Shown: piece after piece, positions 38,100 through 48,436 of the stretch
Position numbering within the stretch: position 1 is the first letter of the stretch
How the letters are laid out: every line of letters starts with the position of its first letter
From: Toxonevra muliebris
Lineage: Eukaryota > Arthropoda > Insecta > Diptera > Pallopteridae
DNA: 64,000 bases
Reading direction: 5' to 3'
Assembly (NCBI GenBank): GCA_963691655.1
Contig: OY829328.1
Span: 34,925,890 to 34,989,889 of the forward strand
The notes under the pieces: generated by a model
The model's input: only the letters and a program-made list of their open reading frames with translations
Told to the model about the DNA's origin: nothing
Database searches by the model: none
Program-made: the position numbers and the translations under genes

Positions 38100-38347
38100 T
38101 TTTCTTCTTTTGTGGCATAACATTCCATAGAGAGCCCAGACTCAGCGTTTCAGCGACTCAATTCATTTTGTGCTTGCACATGAAGTACAGTCTTATGCCG
38201 AATCCGAACTGCGAAGTGAAAAGCTGTTCTTAACCAATTTTTACTTTTAAGGGTTTGGTATTGCCTGCCAAGAAATTTTGTTTTTTCTCTTTTTTATTTC
38301 GGGCCCGTGCATGCTGCGTAGCAGTCCAATACTCTAGCCAATAGGCC
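38100..38347 (-). repeat. tRNA-derived SINE, near full length, copy 2
   Basis: On the minus strand the element begins with a tRNA-like head: GGCCTATTGGCTAGAGTATT and then GGACTGCTACGCAGCATGC, with a box-A-like TGGCTAGAGTATTGG and a box-B-like GGGCCCGAAAT about 30 bases later. The body ends with ttatgccacaaaagaagaaa. The tail matches related pieces at 35.0 and 44.2 kb. The head is no longer a good tRNA, so this is a retroposon rather than a tRNA gene. Confidence 0.5.
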
Positions 38348-38999
38348 AAACTAATCTTCTGTAAGCTTCCTTCCGAATCGATCTTATTCGAAAGTATTAT
38401 ATTTCAAAAGTATTTTGTGAAAATTTCAGAGAGAAAGTCCCAGTACTTTCGAAGATATAGACGATTATAGCGCCGATCGTGGGTATATTTTATATGTTAA
38501 AACCAATAGTCAAAACTTTAACAAAGGTTGAAAACAAGGGTTTTGCCATTGGAGTGCACGATAACGAAAAAAAAATTTATCGGATTGGTCTGAAATTTAA
38601 ATATTTTCTGCTATACAACAATGGTAATAAATAAGGTACATAATAGAAAAAATAAGGTGGGTTGATTGTTTCCTTAATTTGTAACGTTGTTTTTACGATA
38701 AAAAGTCATATCTTTGAGAAAACCAATTTTGAAGGTCCGATTTTTTGTGAACCATTGGCGATTATTTATATTTTTTTCTCAGTGTATATTTTTTTTCTGA
38801 TGTTCCAGTAAGCTGCAATCGTGCAGTCCAGTTAAAGATGATTTTCAAAACGTTCTCCATGAAGCTGCAAAAAAACCCTTTATGCAAGTTTTTTTTTATA
38901 ATTATTAGAAAAGGCCCCCTTAAAAAGTGGAAGTATATTCCGGGATAGAAAATGCTAGATGGGATTAACTGATCTTTGTAAGGCGGAAAGAATATTATA

Positions 39000-40889
39000 G
39001 GGTAATTCCGGGAGAAATTGAACGGCGGGAGAGATGGAACCCTTGCGCTATCTCTTTAAGCTGCTAATCAACTGTTATGCAATTTGATGTGCGAGTTTCG
39101 ATTCATAAAGGGATAAAATATAATGCGAGCTTTTGTCAATCGCAAACTAAAAACGCGATCGCTTATCCAAGTAAGTGGTGTGAGAGCCAGAACTTTTCTC
39201 TCACTAGGTTTGCCTCATATTTGCCACCATTTAATCGCTTCGGGATGCAGCTTGAGTGCTTACCTTGAAGTCTGATTACCTTTTGAAAGGTAAGCAGCAG
39301 TTGTATTTTATATGAGAATCCATTTTTTATTTTTGTTGATTTTTTTCATTTTTGCCTTACAAATAGGTGAGATGGGACATTTTTTTCCGGGGTGAGATGA
39401 AATAGGCATGGCCTTAAAAATTAATTTTTTTCTTGGATATTACACTGAGAAAAATTATAGTTAGATGAACGCGATATGTTTCTTTATTCAAATTTTTTAT
39501 AAACAATCTGTTTTATGTGATTAAATTTTTTTTTATTTCTTATCATTTAAGGATGTAGTCTGGTGTTCCGGCCTAATTTTCAAGGTTTTTTTCGGAAATT
39601 TTTTATTATAACAAAATAAAATACAATCATTTCAATTTTCTATGTTATTATTGATATCTTTAACGGTACAAAAAAAAATGTTCTGAGTTTATTTTACTAT
39701 ATTTTTTTTTAGTGTTTTTTACGCCAAAAGTGGACATGAGACACATGAAGTCATCTGAGAATATCGTTCTGTAGACTTGCCATTCTGACAGGTAGTAGAT
39801 TTAAACATTTTTATTATAGAATTTCTTCAAAGCCCTGGGCCGATCAAAAAAACGTTGTTTCGAGAAAAACGCTTTTAAAGTTTTAACAACACATACAGTT
39901 TACCCAACAGGCGTTCTCGACTATGTGCTATAACTTCTTTAATATTTTGAATTTCGAAATGTATAATAAAAAAAAATTGATTTTTTGAAACTCAAACACC
40001 AGACTACATCCTTAAGAAGTTGGTTTCATGATAGTTTTTTCTAATTTTTATTGACAGTTAAATAAGGCAAGATAAGAAGTCGACGCAATTGAATCTTGTG
40101 TGAAGAACTCAAAAACTTGTTGCGATACAATAATTGTAAAAAGTGGCTGGACACAACTTGCTCTATTTTCGATGCAAGTAGCATTGAATGCGGGAGAAAC
40201 TCTTGGAAAAACGTTCCCGAATAATTTTTAAATCATTTTTCGATTTTTTTTAATGCTTTTAAGAATTGTTTCAATTGTTCTCAATGTTCTTAAAAATTAT
40301 TTTTATTGTTCTTAGAAATATTTTTGTTTACCAATTGTGGACAAAGGCCAGAAGGCGATGAATAATTTATTTTTTCGATGAAATTGTAGTTATTATGGCT
40401 TCTTATAAAAAAATTCGAATTTGAAAATTTTGCAAAGATCTACACGGATATTAGTTATAATTGGTATCCAGAGAGAGAGAAGCGAAAACTAAGAAATTTT
40501 AAGAATTATTGTATACTCTAACGTAACTATGGCCTAAAATCATGCAAATATTTTGCTTAACGATTTTATGAGCCGATAAAGGGTTAAAAATTTTGTTTCT
40601 GATTAGCAGTATTTAATTCTTATATATCGATTTCGGAGCATATTTTTCTCATTTTATGGGGGGTAAAAGGCGATTCATCTCACCCGCAAGATTCCATCTC
40701 TCCCCGAATCCGCAACTTTTTTTTTTAATTCGGAAAAATATGATAAAATGATAAAATACCGTAACAGCTCGGCGTACTTATAAACAATGGTTCAAACTAA
40801 AGTTTAGTATATTCTATTGACTATTTTTGCAATTCGCTTTAAATTTGTAATGATTTAAAAAAGGGGTACCATCTGCCCCGGAATTACCC
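39000..40889. mobile_element. TA-flanked DNA transposon with GGGTAATTCCGGG ends
   Basis: The left end GGGTAATTCCGGG and the right end CCCGGAATTACCC are exact inverses, flanked by TA dinucleotides (38998-38999; 40890-40891), as in Tc1/mariner/pogo elements. Further G-rich motifs (ggtgagatgggac, gggtgagatgaaa near 39,365-39,405) recur inverted (ttcatctcaccc, gattccatctctcccc) near 40,670-40,705. No transposase is recognised. A TTAA-flanked element sits inside it. Confidence 0.65.
39551..40011. mobile_element. TTAA-flanked MITE nested in the GGGTAATTCC element
   Basis: It is flanked by TTAA (39547-39550; 40012-40015), with ends GGATGTAGTCTGGTGTT and the exact inverse AACACCAGACTACATCC minus one spacer base. 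The 461 bp interior is non-coding. The TTAA duplication suggests piggyBac-type mobilisation, although the ends do not start CCC. Confidence 0.65.
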
Positions 40890-40891
40890 TA

Positions 40892-42480
40892 CACTATAAA
40901 TTTCCTATAAATATTTTTGTAAACAAAATGACAAAAACCCAAAAACACAATTTAATAACTAAATAAATAAAAAGAAAACGGTTTTCTTTTTTATTTTTGC
41001 AAACTTTCTTTTAACACAATGTTCTCCAAATCTGCTATTAAAATTTAAAAAATATGAAACTTAAAACACATAATGAATTTTTTACTCATATTTTCTAATG
41101 TTAACTTTCCCATATATTCCACAACATTTTTGATTTTTTTTTTCACTAGAATGAAAAATAAGTATGGTTAGTAAGCTTTCTTTCTCCCGCAATGGAGCTC
41201 TTAAAGATATCAGCAACTTTTTACATGATTTCTTTACTTCTTAGCAAAAGTGTTAAATTATACGAAATAGTAAAGTGTTGCAAATAAATTCAATGAACAC
41301 TTATGCTAAAGAATAACGTAAATATTTATTGAAATTATTGGGTGGAAATTTTTCCCAGCTGCTCTATTCTTATACGCATGAAGTATATTGTATAATAAAA
41401 TCACATTTATTTGCAAATTAAAAAAGAATCAAGTAAGCATTCTTATAAAAGCAAATAGAATAAGAAGCTTCAATTGATGCTGTGAAGGACGTTTGCATTA
41501 ATTGAGATGGTTTGAACAGAACCTGCTTTTTGTACATTAGGCCTGGTTTTCACTATGTCAAATTCAATCAAATTTGACGACGTGCTGGCAAATTCATGTA
41601 GAAAACTCTCTCTGTTTCTCTCTTTGCCATTGAACATGACAAAGTGAAAACCAGGCATTAAATTATATTAATATCATATCTACTCATTGCCTCTTACGTT
41701 AAATACTTTGTAATTATCATAATATTTAGCACTTTCATTTCTTACGTTTTGAGTTGTACCACACATACACAGACACTGATTTTTGAGTCACAATTTTCTG
41801 ACTTGAATTTGAACTCGAATTGCAGTGCTACTAACATCTGTTGAAATTACAATATGCATAAAAATATGCGATTAATCATCAGCCATATTGATATTTGTAG
41901 ACTGCAAGAGATACTTTATTATAAATTAGTTTATATTTAATTAAATTGTTTTTAACTATGTGTCTTTTAGATAATCTTGATTCTTGGATTTAATTGAGCA
42001 ATAAGGTATCAATCTGTCATAGCCTTCATAATTAAAATATGACATATATTCCCGTTCTCAATAAACAAAATATGTTTATTCGATTCTTTATTCTGATATA
42101 ATTAATTAAAATATATGAAATTGTTTTTCTCAAACTTCCTAATTAATGGAAAAAATTGTGAGTCTGTGAAGATTTCCAAATTGTACAACTTTTCCATAAA
42201 ACACAATAGCTCTAACAAAAACAAATAAACGTTATCAAAATATCTAAAAATAATAATCAAAGTATTTAATTAGACCCTCGACAAAAACACCGGCACAACT
42301 TCCAAAACACGACTTATGAATCATAATTTTAAAAATAAAACAATTAAAAATATCTCGACCACAAGTCGAGCATGAAAATATAAACAATAAAATGTTAGAC
42401 TCTGCGCAAGTTAAAATTTATTGTATAATATTCGCTAATAACTTTGCCCAAAGGGGTGTGAATAAATGTAACAGTTTTTG
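40892..42480. other. Intergenic; one small MITE, otherwise no gene seen
   Basis: Apart from the Tourist-like MITE at 41,540-41,657, nothing is recognisable. The last few hundred bases are upstream DNA of gene C and probably hold its control elements. Confidence 0.4.
41540..41657. mobile_element. Harbinger-type (Tourist-like) MITE
   Basis: 118 bp with ends GGCCTGGTTTTCACTATGTCA-type and the inverse TGACAAAGTGAAAACCAGGCA-type (about 19 of 21 positions complementary). TTA lies on both sides (41537-41539; 41658-41660), the 3 bp target duplication expected for PIF/Harbinger. Non-coding. Confidence 0.65.
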
Positions 42481-42488
42481 TATATAAA
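42481..42488 (+). promoter_or_regulatory. TATA box of gene C
   Basis: TATATAAA followed about 36 bp later by CAGAAATCAAC, almost the same start-region motif as in gene D (CAGAAATCAAT). Confidence 0.65.
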
Positions 42489-42655
42489 GAAATGTTGATT
42501 TGAAAATTATTACAAACAGAAATCAACTGCAAACAGAAGAGTTAAGACTTCATATAAACCAATAATACCTTTGAAGAAAATAAAATAGTCACAAAACCAC
42601 AAACTAAACAAAGCTAAAATTCGAACGGAAACGGAAATATAATAAAAAAAAAATA

Positions 42656-43051
42656 ATGTATATACCGGTAAGTGAAGAAATGTTCTACAAATTATTCATG
42701 TTTCATAATCTAATTTGATTTTAAATAATTTTGCAGCATTTCCTTGGCTCAATTTGCTTACTATTGCTCGTTATATTATTCAGCCAATATAGCAATGCTA
42801 AACCTGCAAGCGGTTCTGATGATGAATTCTATAAACCATTAGGAAACCCTTTGCCTTCGGGTTATTACTATGTAGATAATGGTGTTATAAACGCTGTATC
42901 TGCTTCATCATTGGCAACTGCCTCCAATAGGCGCCAGGATATCCTGAGCGGCTTGAATAGGAAAGAGCAGTTTCGTCCTTTGGTGAAAATAAAGAAAACT
43001 CATATTAAAAAAACCCGGAAGAAGCTTTTTGTACCAAATTTCTTCGGTTAA
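42656..43051 (+). CDS. Gene C: secreted peptide ending in LFVPNFFG
   Basis: Exons are 42656-42667 (MYIP, then gtaagt) and 42737-43051 (after attttgcag), phase 0, 108 aa. The start MYIPHFLGSICLLLLVILFS is a signal peptide ending near SNA. The mature protein has a short acidic part (GSDDEFYKPLG), SGYYYVDNGVINAVSAS, SNRRQDI, and a very basic tail (KIKKTHIKKTRKK) before LFVPNFFG and the stop. It is the closest relative of gene B, on the opposite strand 15 kb away. The intron cuts the signal peptide at the same codon position as in B, D and E. Polyadenylation signal at 43180. Function unknown. Confidence 0.85.
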
Positions 43052-43179
43052 GCGAAATAATAATTTTTGTTATTTTGCTTATCGAGAGTACAGTCTGATC
43101 TCAAATATTGATAGTTTATAAATTTAATAAGCTTTAATAACAATTTTTATAAATAAGTATGAGTACAATTTTAGATAAC

Positions 43180-43185
43180 AATAAA
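43180..43185 (+). terminator. Polyadenylation signal of gene C
   Basis: AATAAA about 130 bp after the stop codon. Confidence 0.6.
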
Positions 43186-43189
43186 CTAA

Positions 43190-44190
43190 ACTTTTTACAA
43201 TTAATTTTGCGAATTCGTTTATATTTTGTAGGATTTCTTTCAACATCCTATGATATGTGTGAAATTTAGAAGAACTGATGGCTTTAATACTTTATTCAAG
43301 TTTCACAGTACGACAAATTGCTGATAAGTCAATTTTTTATAAATGGAGTTACTTACTCTCTTCAAATTACAGCGTAGCTTGAGACAAAAACGATTCACAG
43401 TGATTGGTCCCATTAACAAAAACCAAGAAATTCATGTAATCGATACTTAGCACATTTGATACCAATTTATGGATAATAAAAATCTTGTTGAATAATTACT
43501 GTGGTGCTACAGCTACAAAATTGAGTAACTTGATGCAAAGTTTTGTTTAAATCAATTTCAGGTTTTCAGATGTAAGAAGATGAATAAAATATGTAATTTT
43601 CAAAAAAATTTCACGTACATATAATATTAACAATTTAGTTTGTTTTTATTCTTCATCTTGGAAAACAAATATTCTATAGTATTCAGAAGCTTAGATATTT
43701 TTGAAAACAACAAAATGGAAATTATCTAATTTGTGAAATGTGTTGATATTTTCTTTTCACCTACCAATCCTATCTTACGAATTTTTAAAATAAATAATTT
43801 TGAAAATTGGTCTATTTAAATACAATATTTTCGCACTATTTTGATGAAAATTTAAATAGTTCGAAAATTAAAAAAAAAAAAAAGAAAAAGCCATTTCATA
43901 GCATTAAAATTACTTTTATTTTAAATTATAATACAAAAATATTTAACTTTATAATTGAAATGTTTAACTTTTTGAAACATAAATCAAAACTAATTTATTT
44001 AAAATCAATCTACCCCTTCGGATGGCAGGCTACAAAGACAATGAATATGCAATTTCAAATCCATATTAGGACGAAACTATTACGAAACATTAACACTATT
44101 TTTATGTTTAAGAACAGTGGCTCTAAATTTATTTGTGATAATTCAAGTAGAGAGTAGTGAAATATTTATCCGCTACCTAAAACCTTTAAC
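43190..44190. other. Intergenic, no gene seen
   Basis: AT-rich sequence. A long open frame near 43,807-44,157 is Lys/Asn/Ile/Phe-rich low-complexity translation and lacks any sign of selection or signal peptide. Confidence 0.45.
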
Positions 44191-44321
44191 TTTTTCTTCT
44201 TTTATGGCGCAACAACCCATGAAGGGCGTAAACCGAGCTTTCCACATCTATTTATGTTGTGTGAGTTATATTTGTAAGCGAATGAAAAGAACCTAATGTT
44301 TTATATCGAATCCGAACGGCA
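44191..44321 (-). repeat. SINE fragment (3' part), copy 3
   Basis: The stretch tttttcttcttttatggcgc onward to cgaatccgaacggc matches the tail and body of the SINE at 38.1 kb (tttcttcttttgtggcata; cgaatccgaactgc) in the same orientation. The head is missing; it abuts the next inverted-repeat element. Confidence 0.5.
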
Positions 44322-44323
44322 CA

Positions 44324-45070
44324 CAGTGGCCTGGAATCCCTAAAAGCTGGCCATAAGTCGAAATAATCGGTCTTTTGTAATGAGTATTTGTGCTAGTCGG
44401 TTTTTGGGGTCGGTGATTACGAATCCGATCTCAGTTTTTAAAAAAAGAAAATGGCGGATCCAAAATGGTGGACCATTCGCAAAAAAAAAAAAATTATCAA
44501 ATTTTGACGAAACCAGACATTTGGGGGTTTTTGGAATCTCTAATTACGAATTCGTTCTTAATTTGTCAAAAAACCAAATGGTGTATTCAAGGTGGTAAAT
44601 TTTTGATATACAATGCTGATGTCCTTATTGTCAATACGAAAGGAGATAATAGAGGAGGATGGCTAATACAGCTAATATAAGGTCAAGGAAATATTGGACG
44701 CGAAAATCTTTAACCTTCCTTTCCCCCCATCTAAACGAATTTTACAGAAAAAAATTTCTATTATACAAATACTTTTTTGATGTTACAATTGCTGGGACAT
44801 AGAATATAGCGCATCTGTACATTGCATTAAAAATAATGTGTAAAATCTATTCCGGCAACTTTCAGCAACTGATATTTTTATATGTTTTACGAAAATGAAT
44901 TATTAATAATTTAAAACTAAAAACTCGGCAGGGACCCTTGAGAATTTTTTTAAAATCCTTTTTTGTCAGGCTGCTAGGGTTATCACTGCAACTATTTGAA
45001 ATGTCAGAGTCCCCCCCAAAAAAACTTTATTTTTGACTTATGGCCAGCTTTTTGGGATTGCAGACCACTG
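44324..45070. mobile_element. TIR element with CAGTGG..CCACTG ends
   Basis: The 747 bp element has inverted ends of about 37 bp: CAGTGGCCTGGAATCCC then AAAAGCTGGCCATAAGTC at the left, and GACTTATGGCCAGCTTTT then GGGATTGCAGACCACTG at the right. It is non-coding. The CAGTGG terminus suggests a pogo/Tc1-like origin, though no TA duplication is evident. Confidence 0.7.
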
Positions 45071-45440
45071 TTCGGCAATGTGAAAAGCAATTTTTACTCT
45101 TGGAGGTTTGTCATTGCCATTCAAGAGGTGATACTGTGCAGAAAAATTTGTATTCCCTGTCACGTCAGCACTACGCTCAAGCCACTTTGAGGTCAAATGG
45201 GGTTAGAAGACATCGTCCGACAGGTAAAATTGATTTGACATTTTAATTTTGCTGCATTCAGCTTTTGTTAGCTTTTTTTTTTTTTTATTTATAAAGCTGA
45301 ACGTCTCTTTAGTGTCAATTCATATTAAAATAATTACATATGTAAATTTTTTCGCTCTTACCTCATATCACTTAATAAATTATTATTAGTAATTATTATT
45401 GTTATTTTAAAATGTTATTGATGCACAGAAATTCTAAATA

Positions 45441-47337
45441 CAGTAGAATCGCGATAATTCGTACCCCGTTAATTCGTAAATCTCAAAAATTCGTAACAAA
45501 CTGTTGGTCTCTTGATAAAATTGCTTTAATTCGCAAAAATTCCAAACATTTCGGTCCAGTCACTAATTCGTTTAATCTCTTAATTAACGTACATTTTTTA
45601 TGTAATTTTATGTGTTTTCCGGTGTTGACAGGCTTTTAAAACATAGTTTTTAATGGTGTCCAATATTTGTACATATGTACATACTAGAGACCTGCAGTAG
45701 GTAAAAATGTAATCAATTAATAATCGCCGAGAACGATGTGCAAAGATGTGAATACGTAACTGTAAATTCAACATCGTAGGCATCGTTGCATCGTATTGCT
45801 CATTAGTAAGGCAAGGAATTCCATGCAAATGCATGTTTTTACTGGGCATCTCAAAAATGAAGTAGTCAAGTTATCTTTACGAATCATGAAATTTCCTTTA
45901 AAATGTCATTCAATCGTTAGGGAATATTTTTGCATATTTTACAATAAATGCATATTTTTGGGAAACTATGTATATTTTTGCATGTTTTTCAATAAATGCA
46001 TGTTTCCACATACATTTTTTTTTGATTTACATACATATTTTTAGTTTTTTAATAATTTTTATAACTTTTTAGTGAGCTGCGAAAAGAAATTTCAAATTGA
46101 CTAGTATTTGAAAAGCCAAAAACATAAAGAATTGAATGATCGGCGCTCAGAAAAAACAATACAGCCTTTGATTACTACCTCTGCAGCGGGAGGACTTAAA
46201 ATTTTTGGTTTAGATTTATGCCAAGCTTTTATTTCAGCAGATATTCCATTGTATCTTTCAATCCACAATTAAGAAATTTTTGAGATCGTATATTAATGAA
46301 ATCATTCCTCATGAAACGTCACTGCACAAAACTTATATCGAACAAATATATTATTCGTATTATTAAAAGAAATCAAGTTCGCCTTAGAAACCATTTCTTA
46401 TGGATTTCCATAGATGAGGCCACTGATATCCAGGGAAGATATGTAAGTTTGGAATTTAATAAAGAAAATTGTTCTATAAAAAACTATTCTATAAATGAAT
46501 TTTGTGCCTTCAAATATGCTCCTATCGTCCGACTGCTGATGTAGAGCGATTATTTTCTTTATAGAAATATTTTTTGAGACACAATAATAAAGATTGATCT
46601 CATGATCATTTACATATTTACTTAACTACGGTTTATGTTAAAATTTTAATGTTCATTTTATATTTTTGATGCTTTTTATAAATTTATTTTATATTATGTT
46701 TTCGTCCTTTGTTTGCGAAATTTCATGCAATATTTTTAGTTTTTTGTTTTTAATTGCGTATTTTAGATGATTTTAGTGCATTTTTTGCAGTTTCAGTTGC
46801 ATATTTTTGAACTTTAAGCGCATATTACATTCGCATATTTTCGTGCATTCCTTGCCCTACTCATAAGTAGTCGCTTGTTGCTTTCTTTTCTTTGGAAAAT
46901 TCATTTTGCATTTAGATGATCGCGTACTCTATGTTGCGTAGGAAAATATCGTCAAATTTATACCAATTGCAATTTTCAATCACAGCTTTTCCTCCTTTAA
47001 TTAAATGTCCCAAAGAAATTAACTATTTTATATTAAAATCAATAAAATATACTTTTTTCAAATCAATTTAATTTTTGTTAATAAATGAATTATTTCCTAT
47101 TTTTGTCTTTTGCAAATAAAAGAATTTTTAAATGCATTCATATGAAAAATCTATTAATTTTCTTCAGTTAAGTATTTGTATGGAATTTATTTGGACCGAC
47201 TGCTCAACTAACCACTTTCAATTTTAATCCAAAAAAAAAAACAATCTGTTGAATAGAAATCTCGTTAAATCGAAAACCTCTGTAATTCGTAAAAAATTGC
47301 TAGTCACTTGCGATTACGAATTATCGGGATTCTACTG
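45441..47337. mobile_element. Pogo/Tigger-like element, interrupted by a hAT element
   Basis: It is flanked by TA (45439-45440; 47338-47339). The ends CAGTAGAATCGCGATAATTC and GAATTATCGGGATTCTACTG are inverses with one mismatch. Subterminal aattcgtaa repeats follow inside both ends (cgttaattcgtaaatct; tgtaattcgtaaaaaatt). With the inserted 1,053 bp element removed it is about 840 bp, too short for a transposase, so it is non-autonomous. Its right end lies 300 bp before gene E. Confidence 0.75.
45807..46859 (+). mobile_element. hAT-like element relic, nested
   Basis: The 8 bp target duplications CTCATTAG (45799-45806) and CTCATAAG (46860-46867) differ at one base. The ends are TAAGGCAAGGAAT and the inverse of TAGGGCAAGGAAT. 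Plus-strand frames encode hAT-transposase-like pieces: LKIFGLDLCQAFISADIPLY near 46,195-46,255, HFLWISIDEATDIQGRYVSL near 46,393-46,450, and FKYAPIV before a frameshifted DVERLFS-type segment near 46,510-46,555. The element is broken by frameshifts. Confidence 0.75.
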
Positions 47338-47637
47338 TATTAGGAAGTATTCAACCCAATTCCATTAATTGAATAGGTACAAAGTACAAAAATCTAAAGC
47401 AAAGGACAATCAAAGCAGTGTTATTGTTATTATTTAATATTAGTTTGCATAGAAGTGTGAACAAATAAAAATGTTTATCAAAATAAGAAAAAGGCGTTGT
47501 CGAAATACGCGATGAACGTAACAATTTTAGAAAAGTTATGAACTTAGAGCTTAATAGTTGTAAAAAAATAATCAAATAATTTACGGTACCACGGAAATAC
47601 ATTTTTATGAGTGTACACTTTTAATACAATAAATAAC

Positions 47638-47999
47638 ATGAAGTTTATGGTATGTAAGTAAAAAATTATTCAGAATATAGTTAATATTTATCCACATTTT
47701 GCTTCGTTAAGCTATTACTCTTTTTTTTCCTCTGGGCCTGTCTAATGCACACTTCCAGCAACGGATTTCCCATTGGGGATTTCCCTGATCAAACATGGTA
47801 CATTCAAGATCGGACTGATGACAGTAACATACAATTTTTGCCAACTTCAACGTTACCACCAAAATATGGCAATCGCAAGAATCGCAGTGCTCATGGTTTA
47901 AAAGATCCGAGTACCGAGAACGTAATGCAACCGATGAAGAAGCGAAGCAGTACCAAGAAGCGTAAAAAGTTCTTTTTTATACCAAATCTATGTGGTTAG
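47638..47999 (+). CDS. Gene E: secreted peptide ending in FFIPNLCG
   Basis: Exons are 47638-47649 (MKFM, then gtatgt) and 47712-47999 (after cttcgttaag), phase 0, 99 aa. The joined start MKFMLLLFFFLWACLMHTSS is a strong signal peptide, which supports this exon 1 over the in-frame ATG at 47745. The mature part is polar (FPDQTWYIQDRTDD), with RKNRSAHG, KKRSSTKKRKK, then FFFIPNLCG at the stop. It belongs with B, C and D by exon plan and ending, but has lost the GYYYVD and SNRRQD blocks and has Cys where the others have Phe. AATAAA lies at 48069. No clear TATA box is found; a pogo-like element ends 300 bp upstream. Confidence 0.7.
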
Positions 48000-48068
48000 A
48001 AATGCGCATATTTTCAAAAAATTTATAAACAGATATATATATTTTATTATTATTAGTTCAGTTTTAAT

Positions 48069-48074
48069 AATAAA
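48069..48074 (+). terminator. Polyadenylation signal of gene E
   Basis: AATAAA about 70 bp after the stop codon. Confidence 0.5.
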
Positions 48075-48349
48075 TGTGATGTTTCTAATGAATTGATATT
48101 GTGCAGTTTTTGTACTTCAAAAATTATAAGTGTATGACTCGCTACTGTCTATAAAATATTTAGCACATTTAGATTTTGTCACGTTGTGATTTTATTGGCG
48201 AGAAATATGAAGAAAATGTTATTTTGAGACATTTTTATGTGAATAATTCGGATGATTCAAAGTAATTATTGTTTAAAGCTGGCATAAAAATTGGTTAACT
48301 CGTTGCTTATTCATTAATTAATTAAAAGTAAAATTATGACCTCTTTGTG

Positions 48350-48357
48350 TATATAAG
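48350..48357 (+). promoter_or_regulatory. TATA box of gene D
   Basis: TATATAAG followed 31 bp later by CAGAAATCAATTC, matching the gene C start region. Only about 280 bp separate it from the gene E polyadenylation signal. Confidence 0.65.
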
Positions 48358-48436
48358 GATTCGTTTTAACAATTCTCGAACAGAAATCAATTCGCTTTGG
48401 AAGAAGTGAACACTTTCAGCTATAGAAAATATTAAA

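Noticed and set aside
43807..44157. 116-codon open frame on the plus strand
   Set aside because: The translation is Lys/Asn/Ile/Phe low-complexity from AT-rich DNA with an A run, no signal peptide, no splice context and no relative in the window.
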